Notes under the pieces: generated by a model
What the model was told of the DNA's origin: nothing
The model's input: only the letters and a program-made list of their open reading frames with translations
Database searches by the model: none
Shown: positions 1-5,080 of the stretch, piece after piece
Numbering within the stretch: the first letter of the stretch is position 1
How the letters are laid out: the number at the start of each line of letters is the position of its first letter
Origin: Balneolales bacterium
Lineage (GTDB): Bacteria; Bacteroidota; Rhodothermia; Balneolales; Natronogracilivirgulaceae
DNA length: 5,080 bases
Assembly (NCBI GenBank): GCA_007133995.1
Contig: SLLP01000198.1
Coordinates: forward strand, 1 to 5,080
Reading direction: 5' to 3'
Translations under genes and position numbers: made by a program

Positions 1-11
1 ATGACATAATT

Positions 12-1046
12 ATGCAGCAGTTTCTGGAAAGTTTTTTGCCGGCCGGACCCCTGGTCGTCTTTGTCTTTTCCATCATTCCCCTGATGATCATACTGGTCTA
101 TGCCCTTTTTGCGATCTGGCTTGAGCGCAAGGTGGCGGGACACATGCAGGACCGGCTTGGACCGATGCTTACCGGCGGCTGGCATGGCTGGGCGCAGACC
201 ATCGCCGACCTGGTGAAAATGATCCAGAAAGAGGACATCGTCCCGTCCAAGGCCGACCGTTTCCTCTTCAAAATGGCACCATTTATCGCATTTGCCGCAT
301 CCTATGCCGCATTTGTTGCCATTCCTTTTAGCAGCGGCTATATCGGAAGCATGATCGATGTAGGTGTTTTCTACATTGTGGCCATCACCTCACTGCTTTC
401 GGTAAGCATCATCATGGCGGGATGGGCATCCAACAATAAATGGTCGCTTCTGGGTGCCATGCGAACCGCTGCCCAGACAGTCAGCTACGAAATTCCGACC
501 GTGGTGACCATTCTGTCCGTGATTATCGTTACCGGAACATTAAACCTGATGGAAGTGACGGAACTGCAATCGGGCAATGCGTTTCTTGGTTTTCTGCCCA
601 GCTGGCTGATTTTCCACAGTCCTTTCATGGTGATCGCTTTCGTACTTTTTTTCATTGCAACCCTGGCTGAAGCACACCGTGTACCGTTTGACCTGCCGGA
701 ATCGGAATCCGAACTTGTCGGCGGTTACCAGACCGAATATTCCGGCATGCGCTGGGGGCTCTTCATGCTCACCGAGTATGCCGATATGTTGTTGTTGTCA
801 CTGCTTGGCGCAGCGCTCTTTTTCGGGGGCTGGAACAGTCCGTTCGGATCATTTATGGATGGTCCGCTATGGGGAGCTTTCTGGATGTTGTTGAAAGGGA
901 TGATCCTTGTATTTGTGATGATGTGGCTCCGCTGGACACTTCCGCGGCTGCGCGTGGATCAGCTGATGAACCTCTGCTGGAAGTATCTCATCCCGATTTC
1001 GTTTGTTAACCTGGTGCTTATCGCACTTTGGGAAATGATTTTCTAA
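12..1046 (+). CDS. nuoH: NADH-quinone oxidoreductase subunit H (NuoH), membrane-embedded quinone-site subunit
   Basis: Subunit of the complex I membrane arm at the junction with the peripheral arm; with NuoB and NuoD it builds the quinone-binding chamber and helps couple quinone reduction to proton pumping. The 344-residue product has the family's usual length and about eight hydrophobic helices. Visible family motifs are WLERKVAGHMQDRLGP (residues 36-51), GWASNNKWSLLGAMRTAAQ (137-155), the acidic quinone-site loop AEAHRVPFDLPESESELVGG (219-238) followed by TEYSGMRWG, and RWTLPRLRVDQLMNLCWK (307-324). The conserved acidic residues (E38, E220, D227, E230, E232, E234, E242) are all present, so it looks fully functional. 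The ATG at 12 gives the expected amphipathic N-terminus. Only 11 bases lie upstream and show no Shine-Dalgarno; stops at 2-4 and 7-9 could end an upstream gene (nuoG would be expected), but this cannot be decided here. nuoI follows after 18 bases, which suggests co-transcription. Confidence 0.98.
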   Translation: MQQFLESFLPAGPLVVFVFSIIPLMIILVYALFAIWLERKVAGHMQDRLGPMLTGGWHGWAQTIADLVKMIQKEDIVPSKADRFLFKMAPFIAFAASYAAFVAIPFSSGYIGSMIDVGVFYIVAITSLLSVSIIMAGWASNNKWSLLGAMRTAAQTVSYEIPTVVTILSVIIVTGTLNLMEVTELQSGNAFLGFLPSWLIFHSPFMVIAFVLFFIATLAEAHRVPFDLPESESELVGGYQTEYSGMRWGLFMLTEYADMLLLSLLGAALFFGGWNSPFGSFMDGPLWGAFWMLLKGMILVFVMMWLRWTLPRLRVDQLMNLCWKYLIPISFVNLVLIALWEMIF

Positions 1047-1064
1047 CCTAACTCTAATATTCTT

Positions 1065-1802
1065 ATGGTTAAGGCACTAACCGACACCTACTCCACATTC
1101 AAATCCATCTTCACCGGGATGGGCATCACCATGCGCCATCTCTTTAAAAGATCGGTTACCGTTCAGTACCCGGAGGTGCGCGATGTGCTTCCCGAACGGG
1201 TTCGGCTGAAGCTGCATGTCAATATCGATGATTGCATTGGCTGCCGCCTGTGTGAACGCGCATGTCCCGTGGAGTGTATCGAAATCGGCACAATCAAGTC
1301 CACCGATAATGATGATCTTGGTGAGACATCCACCGGACACAAAAAAAAGCTCTGGGTTGACAAGTTTGATATTGACATGGCCAAATGCTGCTATTGTGAG
1401 CTTTGCGTGCATCCCTGTCCGACAGACTGCATCACCATGGTCGAGGAATACGAGTACTCAACCTATGACCGCAATGATCTGATCTTCTCTTTTTCCGACA
1501 TGACTCCTGAGCAGATTGAGCGGGCAAATCGAAAGCTCCAGGAAGAAGAGGAAGAGAAACGCAGGAAAAAGGAGGAAGCAAAGCGGGCCAGGGAGAAAAA
1601 GGCCGCAGAGAAGGCGGAAGCAGAGGGCGACGGGGCTTCAACCGGGAAACCGTCTGCTAATACTAAAGCATCCGGTGCTGAAGGAGGTGCAGATGCTTCT
1701 GGTGATGCCGATGCTGACCGGGAAGCGCGCCGGGCGGAACGTGAGGCGCGCAGAGCAGCCCGAAAAGCTGAACGTGAAACAAAGAAGAAGTCGGAAGAAT
1801 AA
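1065..1802 (+). CDS. nuoI: NADH-quinone oxidoreductase subunit I (NuoI), 2x[4Fe-4S] ferredoxin-like subunit with a long charged C-terminal tail
   Basis: Peripheral-arm subunit that carries clusters N6a and N6b and passes electrons towards N2 in NuoB, next to the quinone site. Two textbook [4Fe-4S] motifs are present: C57/C60/C63/C67 (CIGCRLCERACP) and C108/C111/C114/C118 (CYCELCVHPCP), with extra cysteines C71, C109 and C122. Residues 1-45 match the amphipathic N-terminal region that packs on NuoH. The conserved core ends near residue 145. Residues 146-245 are an unusual extension: a Glu/Lys/Arg-rich, probably helical stretch (146-188), a Gly/Ala/Ser/Asp linker (189-217) and a second Arg/Glu/Ala/Lys stretch (218-245). 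Ordinary bacterial NuoI proteins are about 140-180 residues, so this one is clearly long. The linker between the two cluster motifs is also about ten residues longer than in the E. coli protein. The ATG at 1065 lacks a Shine-Dalgarno. The frame stays open for 26 codons beyond the TAA; see the entry at 1803-1883. Confidence 0.97.
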   Translation: MVKALTDTYSTFKSIFTGMGITMRHLFKRSVTVQYPEVRDVLPERVRLKLHVNIDDCIGCRLCERACPVECIEIGTIKSTDNDDLGETSTGHKKKLWVDKFDIDMAKCCYCELCVHPCPTDCITMVEEYEYSTYDRNDLIFSFSDMTPEQIERANRKLQEEEEEKRRKKEEAKRAREKKAAEKAEAEGDGASTGKPSANTKASGAEGGADASGDADADREARRAEREARRAARKAERETKKKSEE

Positions 1803-1883
1803 CAGAAGGATGCATTTTTTGCACTCAATATTGATGCAGAGGGCAAGGATGCAAGGTACAAGCAACGCATTGAACGAAATTAA
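1803..1883 (+). other. In-frame, protein-like continuation of nuoI beyond its stop codon (possible read-through or interrupted 3' end)
   Basis: Reading straight on from the nuoI TAA (1800-1802) in the same frame gives 26 sense codons, then a TAA at 1881-1883. The peptide has two parts, QKDAFFALNIDAEG and KDARYKQRIERN; it is charged and mixed in composition, unlike translated AT-rich spacer. The triplet KDA occurs twice, encoded each time by AAGGATGCA (1806-1814 and 1845-1853). If the second stop were the true end, NuoI would have 272 codons counting the first stop position, and the gap to nuoJ would be 27 bases, equal to the nuoK-nuoL gap. The first stop is followed by C, a context generally considered weaker for termination. 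Possible explanations are a recent nonsense mutation, a base-call error, occasional read-through, or chance. The chance of 26 open codons alone is not small, so the case rests on composition and spacing. Confidence 0.4.
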
Positions 1884-1910
1884 TTTCAACTTTACTGGTA
1901 TGGATGTATC

Positions 1911-2462
1911 ATGGATCTGTTTGCTGTAGCATTTTACGTGTTTGCGATCCTAATTATCGGCTGTGCTGCCATCATGGTGTTCTCAAAAAACATCGTGCAT
2001 TCGGCATTCGCACTGATGTTCACATTGGGAGGATTGGCTGTTTTCTATGCACTCCTATATGCCGGTTTCGTAGCGGTTACCCAGCTTCTGGTATACGTCG
2101 GCGGCATCCTGGTGCTCATTCTTTTCGGAGTGATGTTAACCACCCGCGGGTATTTCGAGAAAGTGCATACACGCACGGTGAACCTGTTGCCGGCCACGAT
2201 TTTTACGGGGATCATCGGAATACTGCTCATTTTTGTCTATCTGTCAACGGACTGGACGCTCATTCCACTTGAGGATGGAGAGGTTACATTGACCGGCCTC
2301 GGCGAACTCCTGCTCACCGATTTCATGCTTCCATTCCAGGTGGCCGGGGTGCTTCTTCTTCTGGCTATCATCGGAGCTGTACTCATGGCCGCCCGAACGC
2401 GTCCGCCGCAACAGGCTTCCCGGTCGGCAGAAAATTCCGGAACCCCATCACAAAAGGAATAA
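1911..2462 (+). CDS. nuoJ: NADH-quinone oxidoreductase subunit J (NuoJ), membrane subunit
   Basis: Small membrane-arm subunit beside NuoH and NuoK; its third helix takes part in the conformational changes thought to link the quinone site to the antiporter-like subunits. The 183-residue product shows five hydrophobic helices at about 4-24, 30-50, 54-77, 90-111 and 138-160. The most conserved part is TM3, VTQLLVYVGGILVLILFGVM (residues 56-75), with the YVGG segment where the family's pi-bulge lies. TM5 is introduced by DFMLPFQVAGVLLLL. The C-terminus after residue 161 is a polar tail of about 22 residues (RTRPPQQASRSAENSG and onward), probably outside the membrane. The ATG at 1911 is the only start that preserves TM1, and ATGs at 1900 and 1904 are in other frames. 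No Shine-Dalgarno is seen. A gap of 108 bases separates it from the annotated nuoI stop, unusually long for this operon. Confidence 0.97.
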   Translation: MDLFAVAFYVFAILIIGCAAIMVFSKNIVHSAFALMFTLGGLAVFYALLYAGFVAVTQLLVYVGGILVLILFGVMLTTRGYFEKVHTRTVNLLPATIFTGIIGILLIFVYLSTDWTLIPLEDGEVTLTGLGELLLTDFMLPFQVAGVLLLLAIIGAVLMAARTRPPQQASRSAENSGTPSQKE

Positions 2463-2524
2463 CAACCAAAACCGAACTGCATAACCGGCAGTAAAACACA
2501 CAATTACAATTAACCGATTTGGAC

Positions 2525-2854
2525 ATGGTCTTACCTGAATGGCTGGCAGAACCCGGACTCAATCACTTCCTTGTGGTCGGAGCTGTCCTGTTTTCACTGG
2601 GACTGCTGGCTGTGATATCCCGCAGAAACATCATTATGGTTCTGATGGGCATCGAACTGATACTGAATTCCGCCAATCTGAATTTCGTGGCATTCAGCCG
2701 GTATGGTTCCCTGTCGCTGGACGGGCACATGATCGCTTTGTTTGTGATCATCATAGCTGCGGCTGAGGCGGCGGTTGCTCTGGCGATCGCTCTGAATATC
2801 TACAACCGGTTCGGGTCGGTTGATGTCGAGCAAATAAGCGAACTGAAGGATTAG
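2525..2854 (+). CDS. nuoK: NADH-quinone oxidoreductase subunit K (NuoK), MrpC-like membrane subunit
   Basis: Three-helix membrane-arm subunit, homologous to MrpC of Mrp antiporters, forming part of the proton path between NuoJ and NuoN. The product has 109 residues from the ATG at 2525, close to the family's usual 100-105. The two essential membrane glutamates are present: E44 in MGIELILNSANLNFVAFSR (TM2) and E81 in IIAAAEAAVALAIAL (TM3), matching E36 and E72 of the E. coli protein by motif. The C-terminus NIYNRFGSVDVEQISELKD resembles the usual family ending (E. coli ends VSEMRG). A TTG at 2519, two codons upstream in the same frame, is an alternative start giving 111 residues; I prefer the ATG because nothing such as a Shine-Dalgarno favours the TTG. 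An in-frame TAA at 2492-2494 bars any longer version. It lies 62 bases after nuoJ and 27 before nuoL. Confidence 0.96.
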   Translation: MVLPEWLAEPGLNHFLVVGAVLFSLGLLAVISRRNIIMVLMGIELILNSANLNFVAFSRYGSLSLDGHMIALFVIIIAAAEAAVALAIALNIYNRFGSVDVEQISELKD

Positions 2855-2881
2855 AACTCCATTTATTGAATCTGAAACATT

Positions 2882-4948
2882 ATGGCATTGGAATCCCTGA
2901 TACAGTTATCACTCATCACTCTTTTTCTTCCACTGGCCGGCTTCCTGCTGCTGATCTTTTTCGGCAAGCGTTTGCCCCGGCAGGGTGACTGGCTCGGTAC
3001 CGCCATGGTCAGTGTCGCATTTGCGGCTTCACTGTTCATTATGTTCGTAAAACTTGCTGTGCCCGAGTCGGTATCGGCGGGCTGGACATGGGCCACCTTC
3101 GGCGGCATACCGGGTGTCGGTGAGGTGACTGTTGAACTCGGTATCCTGATCGACAATCTATCTGCGGTCATGCTGGTCGTCGTGCTGCTGATCAGTATGC
3201 TGGTGCATTTCTTTTCCATCGGTTATCTGAAAGGGGATGTACGGTATTCGCGCTACTTCGCCTACCTTGGCCTCTTTACCTTCTCGATGCTCGGTATTGT
3301 GATCACCCACAACCTGCTGATGATGTACATTTTCTGGGAGCTGGTCGGCTTGAGCTCATATTTACTCATTGGACACTGGTATGAAAAGAAATCGGCATCC
3401 AATGCTGCCATGAAGGCTTTTATCGTCAATCGTATCGGCGATGCCGGCATGTTCATCGGCATCATGATCATCTTCGTGCACTTCTCCACCTTCTCGTTTG
3501 ACGCCATTTTCGGGGCCTTGTCCGCCGGCAACCTGCCGTTTGAGAGCCAGGCCTGGCTGACGGCGGCCGGAATCCTGATCTTCTGCGGCGCTATCGGAAA
3601 ATCGGCCCAGTTTCCACTGCATGTCTGGCTTCCGGATGCGATGGAAGGTCCGACACCGGTCAGCGCCCTCATCCATGCGGCCACCATGGTGGCCGCCGGG
3701 GTGTTCATGGTCGCGCGGCTCTTTCCGCTCTTTACGGCCGACGCACTGCTGGTAATCGCCTATATCGGCGCTTTCACGGCGCTGCTTGCCGCAACCATCG
3801 CCATCACCCAATATGACATCAAAAAAGTGCTGGCCTGGTCTACCATCAGTCAGCTCGGTTACATGGTCATGGCGCTTGGAGTGGGGGCCTATGCGGCCGG
3901 ATTCATGCACCTGGTCACCCACGCTGCATTCAAGGCGGGGCTGTTTCTGGGCTCCGGTGCCGTGATCTATGCGATGCATACGGCGCTTCACAAGCAGCAT
4001 GACCACGACACCGATGCCCAGGACGTCCGCAACATGGGCGGACTCAAATCCCGGATGCCTGTCACCTACTGGACCTTTCTCATTTTTACACTGGCCATAT
4101 CCGGCATACCACTGACATCCGGTTTTCTGAGCAAGGATGAAATCCTGGCCGGCACCCTGGCTTTCAGCACACTGAACGGCCACTGGCTGCTTCCGTTGAT
4201 CGCTTTCGGTGTCGCAGGTATGACTGCTTTCTACATGTTCCGACTGCTTATCCTCACTTTCCATGGCGAGCATGCACAGAAAAAGCGGCTCCCGCTCATC
4301 AGTGAAGTTCCCGGGGTGATGTCGATTCCGCTCATGGTGCTGGCAGCGTTGTCCGTATTCATTTTTTACAGCTTCAATCCGTTCGGTGCGTCCTCGGGCT
4401 GGCTCTTCCAGGCGCTGGAGCGTCCGGCCAGCGTTGTGCCGGATGCCATTGCACCGGCATCATGGCCTGTGCTCTATGATGCCATCAGCCGGGTCCACAC
4501 CCTGGTGATGATCCTCTCGATAGTCATTGCCGTGGCGGGGCTCGCATTCGCATGGCTGGTGTATCAGAAAAAAGTTTTCAGTGCGGACAAAATGGCAGCC
4601 ACAATGGGACCGCTCTATCTCGGCTCGAGCAACAAATGGTACTTTGATGAGATGTACGAAGCGGTTTTTGTGAACGGAACACTTGCTTTAACCCGCATCT
4701 CGAACTGGTTTGACGCCCGGATCATCGACGGTATTGTCAACGGAGCCGGTACGGTGACCCGCGGGGTGTCGCTTATCAGCGGATGGATTGACAACACCTT
4801 TATCGACGGCCTGGTCAACTTCCTGGCCAATATCACGGGAACAATTGGCATGAGACTCCGCAAAATCCAGACAGGTAACATACAGACCTACCTGGTCTTT
4901 GCCGTGTTCGGGTTCCTGATCATCACCATTGTTCTTCTGACATTTTGA
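2882..4948 (+). CDS. nuoL: NADH-quinone oxidoreductase subunit L (NuoL), distal antiporter-like proton pump with lateral helix
   Basis: Largest membrane-arm subunit, related to MrpA/MrpD antiporters, placed at the far end of the arm; it translocates protons and carries the long lateral helix lying along NuoM and NuoN. The 688-residue product shows the expected landmarks: E153 in IFWELVGLSSYLLIGHW (TM5), R184/D187 in VNRIGDAGMF, K240 in GAIGKSAQFPLHVWLPDAME (TM7), the following GPTPVSALIHAATMVAAGV, D312/K314 in YDIKKVLAWSTISQLGYM, K351 in THAAFKAGLFLGSGAV, and K418-D419 in FLSKDEILAG (TM12). The loop before DVRNMGGL is His/Asp-rich (HKQHDHDTDAQ). The amphipathic lateral-helix region spans roughly residues 580-660, followed by the final anchor helix (about 668-687) after QTGNIQTYL. 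The region around 609-652 contains a 26-residue imperfect repeat. The ATG at 2882 lacks a Shine-Dalgarno. The gene ends in tandem TGA stops (4946-4951). All key residues are intact, so it appears functional. Confidence 0.98.
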   Translation: MALESLIQLSLITLFLPLAGFLLLIFFGKRLPRQGDWLGTAMVSVAFAASLFIMFVKLAVPESVSAGWTWATFGGIPGVGEVTVELGILIDNLSAVMLVVVLLISMLVHFFSIGYLKGDVRYSRYFAYLGLFTFSMLGIVITHNLLMMYIFWELVGLSSYLLIGHWYEKKSASNAAMKAFIVNRIGDAGMFIGIMIIFVHFSTFSFDAIFGALSAGNLPFESQAWLTAAGILIFCGAIGKSAQFPLHVWLPDAMEGPTPVSALIHAATMVAAGVFMVARLFPLFTADALLVIAYIGAFTALLAATIAITQYDIKKVLAWSTISQLGYMVMALGVGAYAAGFMHLVTHAAFKAGLFLGSGAVIYAMHTALHKQHDHDTDAQDVRNMGGLKSRMPVTYWTFLIFTLAISGIPLTSGFLSKDEILAGTLAFSTLNGHWLLPLIAFGVAGMTAFYMFRLLILTFHGEHAQKKRLPLISEVPGVMSIPLMVLAALSVFIFYSFNPFGASSGWLFQALERPASVVPDAIAPASWPVLYDAISRVHTLVMILSIVIAVAGLAFAWLVYQKKVFSADKMAATMGPLYLGSSNKWYFDEMYEAVFVNGTLALTRISNWFDARIIDGIVNGAGTVTRGVSLISGWIDNTFIDGLVNFLANITGTIGMRLRKIQTGNIQTYLVFAVFGFLIITIVLLTF

Positions 4949-5052
4949 TGACAATCTGAAAAATGAAACTTCGATTCGCATTAACGGCAAATTCACAACA
5001 TCACCAATTTCACATATTCCGGCAGCAAAATCATAATTAGAAACGAAACGGT
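4949..5052 (+). other. 104-base spacer between nuoL and nuoM
   Basis: This is an AT-rich spacer without a convincing hairpin plus T-run terminator, Shine-Dalgarno or promoter that I can defend. A 25-codon frame starting at the ATG at 4963 and ending at the TAG at 5038-5040 is open but shows no recognisable protein character. The same TAG lies in the nuoM frame, so nuoM cannot start upstream of 5041. Two similar A/T/C-rich words, AAATTCAC (about 4989-4996) and AATTTCAC (about 5005-5012), form a weak imperfect direct repeat of unknown meaning. Confidence 0.5.
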
Positions 5053-5080
5053 ATGGAATTTCAAATATTAGGCATCGGTA
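5053..5080 (+). CDS. nuoM: Probable start of NADH-quinone oxidoreductase subunit M (NuoM), cut by the window edge
   Basis: An ATG at 5053 opens a frame reading MEFQILGIG that runs off the window. Only nine codons are visible, so the protein cannot be identified from its own sequence. The call rests on context: nuoM follows nuoL in nearly all complete nuo operons, and this is the only ATG in the frame after the in-frame TAG at 5038-5040. NuoM is the middle antiporter-like proton-pumping subunit of the membrane arm. The bases before the start (GAAACGAAACGGT) contain no clear Shine-Dalgarno, as for the other genes here. A different gene at this place is possible but less likely. Confidence 0.6.

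Noticed and set aside
1463..1870. 135-residue minus-strand frame and 137-residue plus-strand frame (1516-1929) over the nuoI tail
   Set aside because: Both arise from the purine-rich low-complexity tail read in other frames (Ser/Ala/Phe-rich or Arg/Lys-rich products), and the plus-strand one overlaps the nuoJ start. No family features are seen.
2476..2492. Small hairpin ACTGC-7 nt-GCAGT between nuoJ and nuoK
   Set aside because: Only five base pairs, with an A-rich rather than T-rich following sequence, so it is not a credible intrinsic terminator and could easily be chance.
2463..2513. In-frame continuation of nuoJ past its stop (16 codons)
   Set aside because: The translation (QPKPNCITGSKTHNYN) looks like translated spacer, does not resemble the preceding tail, and does not improve operon spacing in a telling way, unlike the nuoI case.
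3989..4030. His/Asp-rich loop in NuoL (HKQHDHDTDAQD) as a possible metal site
   Set aside because: It sits just before the conserved DVRNMGGL motif, where many NuoL proteins have His-rich loops. Nothing in the sequence supports specific metal binding.
3362..4273. 303-residue open frame on the minus strand opposite nuoL
   Set aside because: It lies wholly opposite the strongly conserved nuoL coding sequence, and its translation is rich in Gly, Asp, His, Arg and Gln with no recognisable domain. It is a shadow of nuoL codon usage.
4963..5040. 25-codon frame between nuoL and nuoM (begins MKLRFALTANS)
   Set aside because: Too short, with no Shine-Dalgarno, no recognisable motif and an ordinary His/Gln/Asn-rich composition expected from AT-rich spacer.

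Overview
The window holds a run of genes for the membrane arm of respiratory complex I (proton-pumping NADH:quinone oxidoreductase, NDH-1). All genes are on the + strand in the canonical order nuoH, nuoI, nuoJ, nuoK, nuoL, followed by what is probably the first nine codons of nuoM, cut by the window edge. Gene identities rest on motifs that are directly readable: the NuoH quinone-loop and ERK motifs, two CxxCxxCxxxCP motifs in NuoI, the NuoJ TM3 glycine motif, two membrane glutamates in NuoK, and the Glu/Lys antiporter residues of NuoL. No RNA gene, mobile element, CRISPR array, promoter or strong terminator is visible, and the minus strand shows no believable gene.

Organism: the protein style (NuoH with GWASNNKWSLLGAM, NuoI with CPVEC/CPTDC clusters, NuoL with a His/Asp-rich loop before DVRNMGGL), moderate base composition and AT-rich start regions lacking Shine-Dalgarno motifs suggest the Bacteroidota/Rhodothermota/Balneolota group, perhaps a Balneolaceae-like bacterium. 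This is inference from general family knowledge, not from a search.

Layout: nuoH (12-1046), 18-base gap, nuoI (1065-1802), 108-base gap, nuoJ (1911-2462), 62-base gap, nuoK (2525-2854), 27-base gap, nuoL (2882-4948), 104-base gap, nuoM start (5053 to the edge). The genes are probably co-transcribed. Electrons pass along the NuoI iron-sulfur clusters to NuoB and quinone. NuoH forms the quinone chamber and the first part of the proton path. NuoJ and NuoK form the central hydrophilic axis. NuoL is the distal antiporter-like pump with the lateral helix that braces the membrane arm.

Most unusual is nuoI. About 100 of its 245 residues form a highly charged, low-complexity C-terminal tail that ordinary NuoI lacks. 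Past its TAA stop the same frame stays open for 26 more codons with protein-like content (it contains ALNIDAEGKDARYKQR) before a second TAA at 1881-1883. Using that second stop, the odd 108-base gap to nuoJ shrinks to 27 bases, like its neighbours. This suggests a recent nonsense change, a sequence error or stop-codon read-through. The rest of the window is an ordinary complex I operon, and I see no new biological system in it.
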